A DNA stretch of 6,086 nt from an uncultured Mollicutes bacterium (lineage in GTDB: Bacteria > Bacillota_I > Bacilli_A > RFN20 > CAG-826): assembly GCA_900545015.1 (NCBI GenBank), contig UQXJ01000051.1, positions 1 through 6,086 of the forward strand, read 5' to 3'. Positions 1-5,382 of the stretch are shown piece by piece. The notes under the pieces were generated by a model. It did no database searches, was not told the origin of the DNA, and saw only the letters and a program-made list of their open reading frames with translations. A program made the position numbers and the translations under genes. Each line of letters opens with the position of its first letter. Within the stretch, counting starts at the first letter, position 1.

Positions 1-501
1 GGGAGTCGCGAATTAATTAGCTACGGAACATACACTCGAAATATTTTAGTACATGATATAGTTTCTACTCAAATTTTTGATGTTTTATTAAACTTTTTTA
101 GATATCCCACATCTAATTCAAAAATAAGCCTTTCGGTAACGTAGGCAGGTGACTCAAGAAAAATACGAGCCAAAAATTTAAAAATCTTAGAAAATTTGAA
201 AACTTTGATAATGAGAGAATAAATTATGCCAAATGCGTGTTTATATTGCTGTTATCAAAGATTAATGAAATAGTGAAAATTTTAATAAAGGAAACAAATA
301 CTTTTAACTTTTTAAAGAGAATTAAAAAACGAAAAGGATGTAAATAAATCAGATACTTTATTGATTTATAGTTAATTGATAATTTATAAACTCGAAAATA
401 AGATTGTTAAATTATTTAATGATTGTTTGCTTTCATTAATTTATAATAATTACATAAAAACTATGCAAAAATTTATTATTTTTGACTAAAGAGGAAAAAA
501 T
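1..501. other. Gene-poor left edge and tex leader region
   Basis: No confident gene lies in these 501 bases. Bases 1-170 are visibly less A+T-rich than 170-500. Plus frame 1 is open from the window edge to a TAG at 142-144 (47 codons, reading ...YGTYTRNILVHDIV...). Plus frame 3 is open from 153 to a TAA at 345-347 but has no ATG. Minus frame 251-69 is open for about 60 codons (with ...FLESPAYVTERLIF... inside), also without an ATG. None has a start codon with a ribosome binding site, so the left part may be the decayed end of a gene or mobile element. Bases 350-501 are A+T-rich leader with promoter-like hexamers. I see no tRNA, CRISPR array or convincing riboswitch. Confidence 0.5.
442..447 (+). 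promoter_or_regulatory. Candidate -10 box of the tex promoter
   Basis: TATAAT at 442-447 matches the sigma-A -10 consensus exactly and lies 54 bases before the tex start. No good -35 hexamer sits 16-18 bases upstream. An alternative is TTGATT (361-366), an 18-base spacer, and TATAAA (385-390). In sequence this A+T-rich chance matches are common, so the assignment is tentative. Confidence 0.35.
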
Positions 502-2649
502 ATGGATATTAAAAAGAGAATTAGCGAAGAACTTAATCTTAAAGAAAATCAAGTTGAAGCTGCTATAAAACTTATTGATGAAGGTAATACAATTCCTTTT
601 ATTGCTCGTTATAGAAAAGAAGTAACAGGCAATTTAACTGATGTTGAACTTCGAAATTTATTTGATCGCTTAACTTATTTAAGAGGATTAGATGAAAGAA
701 TCAATACTGTTTTAAAAACTATTGAAGATCAAGGCAAGCTTACTGACGAATTAAAGACACAAATTGAAAATGTTAAAACATTAAGTGAACTTGAAGATTT
801 ATATAGACCATATAAACCTAAAAAGAAAACAAGAGGAATCATTGCTAAAGAAAAAGGACTTGAACCTCTTGCTGATTTTATTATTAATGAAGATACATCT
901 AAAAATATTTATGAATATGCAAAAACATTTATAAATGAAGAAAAGAAAGTATTAAGTGCTGAAGATGCATTAAATGGAGCTAAAGACATCGTTGCTGAAA
1001 TCATTAGTGATGACCCAAAAATTAGAAAATTCATTAAAGATTTAATCATCAAAGAAGGAATGATTAGTAGCACTGAAATTAAAGCTGATGAAAAAAATAC
1101 ATATGAAATGTATAAAGAATATAGCGAAAAAGTTTCTTCTATCCCACCTCATAGAATTCTTGCTATGAATAGAGGTAAAAACGAAAAATGCTTAAAAATT
1201 GCTTTAGTTTATGATGAAGATAAAATTAAAAATCAAATTCATAGAGAATATAACATTAAAAAAGAATATTTCGATTTATATGAAGAAATTATCGCTGATG
1301 CTTTTAAGCGTTTGATTAAACCTAGTGTTGATAATGAAATTAGAAATGATTTATTTGAAAAAGCTAGTGAATCATCATTTGAACTTTTTAAGAAAAACTT
1401 AAAGAGCTTACTTATGTATCCACCTCTAAAAAATAAGAATATTTTTGGCTTTGACCCTGGCTTTAGAACAGGCTGTAAATACGCTTTAATTGATGCTTTA
1501 GGAAATCCTAATTTTAAAGTAATTGGTGTAAGTCATATTACAGCAAATTCAAAAGCTGAAGTTGAAAGAGGAAAAGCTGAATTATTAAATATTTTTAAAA
1601 AATATCCAATTGATTATATTGCTCTTGGAAACGGAACAGCTAGTAGAGAAAGTGAAGAAATTCTTTCTAGTATTATTAAAGAAAATAATTTACCAATTAA
1701 GATTTATATCGTTAATGAAAGTGGTGCATCTGTTTATAGTGCTAGTAAATTAGGCGAAGAAGAATTCCCTGAATTAACTGTTGAAAAAAGAAGTGCAATT
1801 TCTCTTGCTCGTAGATTAATGGATCCATTAAGTGAACTTGTTAAAATTGATCCAAAAGCAATCGGTGTTGGCCAATATCAACATGATTTAGATCAAAAGC
1901 GTTTAGGCGAAGTATTAAGTGGAGTTGTTGAAGATTCAGTTAATACAGTTGGCGTTAATTTAAATACAGCAAGCGTTTCTTTGCTTAAATATGTAAGTGG
2001 AATTAATAAAGGTATTGCTCAATCAATTTATGATTATAGAGCTAAAAATGGAAGCTTTAAGAACCGTGAAGAACTTAAAAAAGTACCAAAGCTTGGTGCA
2101 AAAGCTTTTGAACAATGTGCTGGATTTTTAAGAATTATTGATGGAACTGAACCTTTAGATAATACAAGTGTTCACCCTGAAAGCTATGAAATTGCTAAAT
2201 TAATTATTAAAGAAACTGATATTGATTTAAAGCATGATGATGAAGATACATTAAAACTTAAATTATCATTATTTGATAAATTAAAATTTAGCAAGAAAGT
2301 TAATATTGGTTTACTTACATTAGAAGATATTGTTAAGGAACTTCTTAAACCAGGTCGTGACGTTAGAGATGATGTTAAAATTGTTGATTTAGATAACAAT
2401 GTTAAGAAAATTGAAGACTTAAAAGTTGGAATGATTCTTAATGGAACGGTTAGAAATATTGCTGATTTTGGTGCATTTATAGATATCAACGTTCACCAAG
2501 ATGGTCTTGTTCATATTAGTGAAATTTCAAATAAATTTATCAAACATCCAAGTGAAGTTTTAAATATCAACGATGTTGTAAAAGTTAAAGTTATTTCTGT
2601 TGATGTACCTAAAAAGAGAATAGGTTTATCAATTAAACAAGTAAAATAA
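502..2649 (+). CDS. tex: Tex / YdcI family RNA-binding transcription accessory protein
   Basis: This is a complete Tex protein of 715 residues, close to Bacillus YdcI in length. Tex is a cytoplasmic nucleic-acid-binding protein linked to transcription and, in some pathogens, to toxin gene expression; its precise biochemical role is unsettled. The N-terminal helical Tex_N region (about 1-190) contains the typical IPFIARYRKE segment. The YqgF/RNase H-like domain begins near residue 315 with FGFDPGFRTG, which carries the conserved Asp318. The Tex signature GVGQYQHDL lies at 455-463, a helix-hairpin-helix region follows at about 483-550, and a C-terminal S1 RNA-binding domain spans about 640-712 (GTVRNIADFGAFID, DGLVHISE). 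The start at 502 has GAGG at 491-494, seven bases upstream. The gene stands alone, with its own terminator. Nothing suggests truncation or frameshift. Confidence 0.97.
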   Translation: MDIKKRISEELNLKENQVEAAIKLIDEGNTIPFIARYRKEVTGNLTDVELRNLFDRLTYLRGLDERINTVLKTIEDQGKLTDELKTQIENVKTLSELEDLYRPYKPKKKTRGIIAKEKGLEPLADFIINEDTSKNIYEYAKTFINEEKKVLSAEDALNGAKDIVAEIISDDPKIRKFIKDLIIKEGMISSTEIKADEKNTYEMYKEYSEKVSSIPPHRILAMNRGKNEKCLKIALVYDEDKIKNQIHREYNIKKEYFDLYEEIIADAFKRLIKPSVDNEIRNDLFEKASESSFELFKKNLKSLLMYPPLKNKNIFGFDPGFRTGCKYALIDALGNPNFKVIGVSHITANSKAEVERGKAELLNIFKKYPIDYIALGNGTASRESEEILSSIIKENNLPIKIYIVNESGASVYSASKLGEEEFPELTVEKRSAISLARRLMDPLSELVKIDPKAIGVGQYQHDLDQKRLGEVLSGVVEDSVNTVGVNLNTASVSLLKYVSGINKGIAQSIYDYRAKNGSFKNREELKKVPKLGAKAFEQCAGFLRIIDGTEPLDNTSVHPESYEIAKLIIKETDIDLKHDDEDTLKLKLSLFDKLKFSKKVNIGLLTLEDIVKELLKPGRDVRDDVKIVDLDNNVKKIEDLKVGMILNGTVRNIADFGAFIDINVHQDGLVHISEISNKFIKHPSEVLNINDVVKVKVISVDVPKKRIGLSIKQVK

Positions 2650-2666
2650 TTTATATATTCAATAAG

Positions 2667-2700
2667 CTAAAAAAGGACGATGAGAATCGTACTTTTTTAG
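2667..2700. terminator. Bidirectional terminator between tex and abiEii
   Basis: Fifteen-base arms (2667-2681 and 2686-2700) pair with a single G/A mismatch around a GAGA loop (2682-2685), a GNRA-type tetraloop. The outer stem is A6 on the left and T6 on the right, so either strand yields a hairpin ending in a U-run. It lies 17 bases after the tex stop and about 124 bases beyond the abiEii stop on the opposite strand, so it probably ends both convergent transcripts. Confidence 0.85.
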
Positions 2701-2823
2701 TTAAATATCTTTAATGAAACTATATACAAAGTTTAAAAAAATTGCACACATTACTAAACGACATATTGATTTAGTATCAAAAATAAAGATTATTTATTTG
2801 TCGAAAGAAAGTTCAAATAAAAA

Positions 2824-3765
2824 CTATTTTGTTTTCCACAAGGCCATCGGATGCTTTGAAACATCTTCAATTGAAAAACCAGAAAATAGAATATCAGGTG
2901 AAAATATTTTTTCGTTGAAATCGTTTATGAATTTAGTGTCATTTTCATCTAGAATAAACAGTTCTTTAATTGTTCGGAAAACGTATGTTGTTACATCGGA
3001 AACATCAAATTTAATGCCTTTATGCAACACTGGTATCAATGTTTCTTTTATTTTTTGATAATTTAAATTCTGGATTTTTTCTAAAGAATTTAATAATATT
3101 TTTTGAAAGTTAATTGAAGTTTCTGATCCTAAACAAACATAAAATATTGCTATTTTTTTGATTAAATTTGTATTTATATTTTGTTTATTTTTAAAAATGC
3201 TATATACATCAAAAACATCTCTAGGTGTTGTTCTTACAAGCAAAGCATTTATTTTGGAACCTATAAGTTCATCGGTAGATAGTGTATTAATTTCAATCTT
3301 TTCACCTAAAATATCTGTGGATTCTTTAGTTATTGTTTTAAGCACGTGGACTCTATCTGAATAATTTATTTCAATTTTTATAGTGTCCATGCTACCTGAT
3401 GTCGTTTGATATGAATATATATAGGAATCTAGTGTATGAACAAATTTTGATTTTTCAGAAAGAATATAACCTTCATTTTGCATAAAATTTTTAATAATTG
3501 AATCTGTTTTTGATCTATATGAAAACATAGATAATCTATCTAACGGAAGATTAAAATCTAAATCGATATCAACACTGAGTCGTGGTAAGTCGAGCAAAAA
3601 TATATTGATTGCTGTGCCACCTTTAAGGACAAGGAAGGTACTAATTTCACTTGCTTGAAAAAAATCTAAAATGGAAGATAACCTTAATACCTTTTCACAA
3701 GTGTTTATATTAAAATTTGCTTTTCTTGCGATTTCATTTATTTCCTTTTTTGTATATTTAAACAT
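2824..3765 (-). CDS. abiEii: AbiEii/AbiGii-family nucleotidyltransferase toxin of a type IV toxin-antitoxin system
   Basis: This 313-residue protein is a full-length AbiEii-type toxin of the DNA polymerase beta-like nucleotidyltransferase superfamily. The nucleotide-binding motif KGGTA (48-52) is followed by S64, D66, D68 and D70 in SVDIDLD, matching the family's GG(S/T)...S.DIDLD metal-binding motif. Later conserved residues are K130 and E132 (IKIEINY), K171 (GSKINAL), R178, and R182-D183 with D186 (RDVFDVY). The C-terminus HPMALWK is typical, so the gene looks intact. AbiEii toxins are bacteriostatic and GTP-binding; related MenT toxins add nucleotides to tRNA acceptor ends, and whether this one does is inference. 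Its ATG overlaps the last 8 bases of abiEi (ATGTTTAA). The ribosome binding site AAAGGAGG lies inside the antitoxin codons, 8 bases upstream, indicating coupled translation. Confidence 0.93.
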   Translation of the reverse strand: MFKYTKKEINEIARKANFNINTCEKVLRLSSILDFFQASEISTFLVLKGGTAINIFLLDLPRLSVDIDLDFNLPLDRLSMFSYRSKTDSIIKNFMQNEGYILSEKSKFVHTLDSYIYSYQTTSGSMDTIKIEINYSDRVHVLKTITKESTDILGEKIEINTLSTDELIGSKINALLVRTTPRDVFDVYSIFKNKQNINTNLIKKIAIFYVCLGSETSINFQKILLNSLEKIQNLNYQKIKETLIPVLHKGIKFDVSDVTTYVFRTIKELFILDENDTKFINDFNEKIFSPDILFSGFSIEDVSKHPMALWKTK

Positions 3766-3781
3766 CGAGGCTTCCTCCTTT
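3158..3781 (-). promoter_or_regulatory. Translational coupling site of abiEii (key part 3758-3781)
   Basis: The functional part is 3758-3781 on the minus strand: AAAGGAGG, an 8-base spacer, then ATGTTTAA, in which the toxin ATG and the antitoxin TAA overlap. The ribosome binding site encodes the last Gly-Gly of AbiEi, so the toxin should be translated mainly by ribosomes finishing the antitoxin. The rest of the listed span, 3158-3757, is ordinary abiEii coding sequence with no separate site seen. Confidence 0.5.
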
Positions 3782-4516
3782 ATTTGTTAAGATTTTTAAA
3801 TCAGGATAGGCATAAAGTCCCCATTTAGAAATATAAGTTAGGTATTTATTATCGCCATAAAGAGTACCACGATTTGATACGACTCCTTTAGAAAGACAAT
3901 AGTTAAAGAATGAATCGCTTAGATTAAACTCTTTTTTGTAAAAAGAAAGAATATAACCAGTTTTTCTATATAAAATCTCTTTATGATATGCATCAAGAAT
4001 TTCTATAAGTTTTGCTTCGCTAACTAAATGAACGAGGTCAAGACATTTTACTAGTTCCTCGATATCCATAACTTTTCCGAGCATGTTAATTGAATCAACA
4101 ATTGTTCTTTCAATTGTTGTAACTTTTGCGCCTTGTAAGATTACAATTTGAATATCTATGTCGTTTATAAAGCATTTATATGAATAACCATTGTATTCAA
4201 AAGGTTGAAATTTATCACGTGATGAAACTTGAATTTCATTATAAACTTGATTATAAAAACCATAAAATTCAAATGCACTATGATAAGCAATAAAGGATTG
4301 CTTAGTTATATTGGATGCGATTTGAAATCTATTAGCACAGTCTTCGCTTAAAGCAAAGTCATAAAATGTATAAAGATTTCTTCTAATTTTATTTATATAA
4401 CCCGAATTAATCATTTCTTTAAGATATTTTTTTGTAGCTTGAAGACTGCCAATTACACTACACGCATCATTAAAAGAAAAAGTATAGAAATTAGATAATT
4501 CTTTAAAATATTTCAT
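3758..4516 (-). CDS. abiEi: AbiEi-family antitoxin and transcriptional autorepressor
   Basis: This 252-residue protein is placed as an AbiEi-type antitoxin by its own features and by the toxin gene directly after it. Residues about 12-50 form a winged-helix DNA-binding domain ending in the family-typical IRRNLY turn and wing (44-49). Further on are the conserved-looking AYHSAFEFYGF (77-87; most relatives have SH.SAL..HGL) and IERTIVDSI (135-143) with E136, R137, T138 and D141. The C-terminal part (about 90-250) corresponds to the antitoxin domain. In studied AbiE systems the antitoxin does not bind the toxin directly (type IV) and represses its own promoter through inverted repeats. A suitable repeat pair lies just upstream here. 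The ATG at 4516 is preceded by AAAGGAG (4533-4527) with a 10-base spacer. It starts the two-gene operon. Confidence 0.88.
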   Translation of the reverse strand: MKYFKELSNFYTFSFNDACSVIGSLQATKKYLKEMINSGYINKIRRNLYTFYDFALSEDCANRFQIASNITKQSFIAYHSAFEFYGFYNQVYNEIQVSSRDKFQPFEYNGYSYKCFINDIDIQIVILQGAKVTTIERTIVDSINMLGKVMDIEELVKCLDLVHLVSEAKLIEILDAYHKEILYRKTGYILSFYKKEFNLSDSFFNYCLSKGVVSNRGTLYGDNKYLTYISKWGLYAYPDLKILTNKGGSLDV

Positions 4517-4542
4517 TTATAACCAGCTCCTTTCATGGCTAT

Positions 4543-4571
4543 ATTTTATCATATAGTGGTTTTTTTGGAAA
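4543..4571 (-). promoter_or_regulatory. Predicted abiE operon promoter
   Basis: Read on the minus strand, TTTCCA (4571-4566; 4 of 6 to TTGACA), a 17-base spacer and TAAAAT (4548-4543; 5 of 6 to TATAAT) form a sigma-A-like promoter. Transcription would begin near 4536, leaving a leader of about 20 bases. TATGAT (4553-4548) is an overlapping alternative -10. The left arm of the abiE inverted repeat covers the spacer. Confidence 0.5.
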
Positions 4572-4616
4572 GTAAGTATACTAAAAAGTAGACTTTCTCG
4601 CCATTTTTACCACTAT
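4553..4616. promoter_or_regulatory. Candidate AbiEi operator: inverted repeat at the abiE promoter
   Basis: ATAGTGGTTTTTTTGG (4553-4568) and, on the other strand, ATAGTGGTAAAAATGG (4616-4601) are inverted copies of a 16-bp element. The outer 8 bases and the inner TGG are identical (11 of 16), with 32 bases between the arms. One arm covers the promoter spacer and the other lies just upstream of the -35. Characterised AbiEi antitoxins bind two inverted repeats in their promoter cooperatively, so this is the best operator candidate. That binding is inferred. Confidence 0.6.
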
Positions 4617-4710
4617 CTATGAAAAAAAGATTAATTTATTTATGGTCTAAAAAAATAAACAAATTAGATTATTTTTAAAAACTTTATAAGAAAAATAAAC
4701 TTTTTAGTAT
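4578..4710. repeat. Perfect 12-bp inverted repeat in the abiE/perR divergent region
   Basis: ATACTAAAAAGT (4578-4589) recurs exactly in inverted form as ACTTTTTAGTAT (4699-4710), 109 bases apart. The left copy lies between the arms of the abiE operator candidate, the right copy just upstream of the predicted perR -35. It could be a second AbiEi or other regulator site allowing looping, or a relic of an insertion. Between the copies are a weaker inverted repeat (4633-4643 with 4655-4665, 10 of 11) and A+T-rich sequence without a gene. Confidence 0.5.
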
Positions 4711-4722
4711 CCTCCTATTTCC

Positions 4723-4745
4723 TTATTGCAAAATATTTGCAATAA
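4723..4745. promoter_or_regulatory. 23-bp dyad upstream of perR, likely regulator-binding site
   Basis: Arms TTATTGCAAA (4723-4732) and TTTGCAATAA (4736-4745) pair perfectly across the 3-base centre ATA. The dyad covers the predicted perR -35 and abuts the PerR-box-like palindrome, overlapping it by two bases. It does not match the PerR box well, and only loosely resembles the Rex site form TTGTGA...TCACAA. The binding protein is unknown. I judge it an operator rather than a terminator because no U-run follows. Confidence 0.55.
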
Positions 4746-4753
4746 ATAATAAT
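4726..4753 (+). promoter_or_regulatory. Predicted promoter of the perR-rubredoxin-rbr operon
   Basis: TTGCAA (4726-4731; 4 of 6 to TTGACA), a 16-base spacer and AATAAT (4748-4753; 5 of 6 to TATAAT) form a plausible sigma-A promoter. The 23-bp dyad overlaps the -35 and the PerR-box-like element overlaps the -10, a layout that suits repression. A second TTGCAA at 4737-4742 has no good -10 at the right distance. Confidence 0.4.
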
Positions 4754-4758
4754 TATTA
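4744..4758. promoter_or_regulatory. PerR-box-like operator overlapping the perR -10
   Basis: AAATAATAATTATTA fits the PerR box TTATAATNATTATAA at 11 of 14 informative positions, and its 4747-4758 core TAATAATTATTA is a perfect palindrome. It overlaps the predicted -10 of the operon that encodes the PerR-type protein, which suits autorepression. The sequence is only A and T in an A+T-rich region, so chance resemblance is possible. Confidence 0.5.
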
Positions 4759-4795
4759 GTTAACACTAACTGATATTTAAAGTTTAAAATGAAGT

Positions 4796-4815
4796 TACTA
4801 AGGAGAACCTTAGTA
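4796..4815 (+). promoter_or_regulatory. Perfect hairpin in the perR leader
   Basis: TACTAAGG (4796-4803) and CCTTAGTA (4808-4815) pair perfectly around a 4-base AGAA loop, five bases before the AGGAGG of perR (4821-4826). No U-run follows, so it is not an intrinsic terminator. It could stabilise the message, affect ribosome access, or act in DNA as a protein-binding dyad. Its left arm contains an SD-like AAGGAG that would be sequestered in the stem. Confidence 0.55.
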
Positions 4816-4830
4816 TCGTTAGGAGGAAAA

Positions 4831-5208
4831 ATGGAAAGAAATACGATCCAAAGACAAATTATTCTTAATACTATTCATAAGTTTGGTCATATTAAATTAA
4901 ATGATCTTTATGAAGAAGTTAAAAATGATTTTCCGACCATATCCTTATCAACTGTCTATAGGAATATTGATGCTTTAGAAAAAGAAAATAAGCTAAGAAA
5001 AATCCCTAATAAAGTTGGTAGTGATTATATCGAAGATATTTCTCTTCCATTTCATAATCACTTTATATGTACTAAATGCAATAGAGTGTTTGACTTAATG
5101 GATGAAAAAACTATCCCAGCTCATTATGATGAGCATGGTAATTACATTGAGGAAACAAATATTATAAAATATGGTATATGTAAAGAATGTTTAGAAAATA
5201 ATAAATAG
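4831..5208 (+). CDS. perR: PerR-type Fur-family peroxide-sensing repressor
   Basis: This 125-residue Fur-family metalloregulator has an N-terminal winged helix (about 1-65; recognition helix near SLSTVYRNIDALEKE, 38-52) and a C-terminal metal-binding dimerisation domain. H20, D69, H75, H77 and D88 align with the five regulatory metal ligands of Bacillus PerR (H37, D85, H91, H93, D104). C80, C83, C117 and C120 form the structural zinc site. In PerR, Fe(II) at the regulatory site makes peroxide oxidise ligand histidines and release DNA. I chose the ATG at 4831 because AGGAGG (4821-4826) stands four bases before it; an in-frame ATG at 4789 has no ribosome binding site and would run through the leader hairpin. 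The N-terminus is about 16 residues shorter than in B. subtilis PerR. Rubredoxin-like and rubrerythrin genes follow, typical PerR targets. Fur or Zur are less likely given the ligands and context. Confidence 0.88.
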   Translation: MERNTIQRQIILNTIHKFGHIKLNDLYEEVKNDFPTISLSTVYRNIDALEKENKLRKIPNKVGSDYIEDISLPFHNHFICTKCNRVFDLMDEKTIPAHYDEHGNYIEETNIIKYGICKECLENNK

Positions 5209-5246
5209 TTATTTTTTAAATCAATTAAGCTGCAGGAGGAACCATA

Positions 5247-5381
5247 ATGAAGAAATACAGATGCTTAATTTGCGGAATCGAATTTGAAAGCGACGATGCT
5301 GAGCCAGTATGCCCAGTATGTGGAGCTACAGGAGAAGACTTAGAAGAAATCAAAGATGAAGAAGGAAAAGAGGAAAAGTAA
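5247..5381 (+). CDS. Small rubredoxin-like electron-transfer protein
   Basis: This 44-residue protein has two iron-binding pairs, C6-L-I-C9 and C22-P-V-C25, the rubredoxin pattern. The 12-residue gap between pairs equals that in the rubredoxin domain of the rubrerythrin encoded next, rather than the longer gap of classical ~53-residue rubredoxins. The tail from about residue 30 is strongly acidic (EDLEEIKDEEGKEEK). The usual aromatic residue after the first CxxCG is Ile here. A strong AGGAGG (5234-5239) sits seven bases upstream, and the stop is one base before the rbr ATG. The product probably carries electrons to rubrerythrin in the cytoplasm; the partner is inferred from gene order. By hand count its GC is about 39%, above its neighbours, largely because of Cys, Gly, Pro and Glu codons. 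Confidence 0.9.
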   Translation: MKKYRCLICGIEFESDDAEPVCPVCGATGEDLEEIKDEEGKEEK

Positions 5382-5382
5382 T

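Noticed and set aside
128..146. GCCT...AGGC hairpin as a riboswitch or terminator
   Set aside because: Only four base pairs, no U-run and no recognisable aptamer motif.
2184..2489. Minus-strand open frame of 101 codons inside tex
   Set aside because: It lies wholly within the well-supported tex coding region on the opposite strand and its low-complexity Ser/Leu/Asn content is what antisense of A+T-rich coding DNA gives.
2714..3058. Plus-strand open frame of 114 codons
   Set aside because: Most of it is antisense to abiEii, which has clear family motifs and its proper C-terminus; no ribosome binding site precedes the ATG.
3158..3364. Plus-strand open frame of 68 codons
   Set aside because: It is antisense to the middle of abiEii and has no ribosome binding site or recognisable family.
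4619..4678. Nineteen-codon plus-strand frame MKKRLIYLWSKKINKLDYF
   Set aside because: No ribosome binding site, low-complexity A+T-rich sequence, and it overlaps control repeats.
4711..4720. AGGAGG on the minus strand suggesting a start of a small gene
   Set aside because: No ATG, GTG or TTG follows at a usable distance, and the following frames close quickly.
4723..4745. Rex (NAD-sensing) operator
   Set aside because: The arms TTGCAA/TTGCAA differ from the Rex form TTGTGA/TCACAA and the spacing differs by one base; kept as an unidentified dyad.
4789..4830. Fourteen-residue N-terminal extension of PerR from the ATG at 4789
   Set aside because: No ribosome binding site before it, it reads through a perfect hairpin and the AGGAGG of the real start, and the extra residues do not resemble the PerR N-terminus.
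5356..5382. Earlier rbr start at 5356
   Set aside because: It lies inside the rubredoxin-like gene and adds nine basic residues not found at rubrerythrin N-termini; 5383 has its own AGAGGA.
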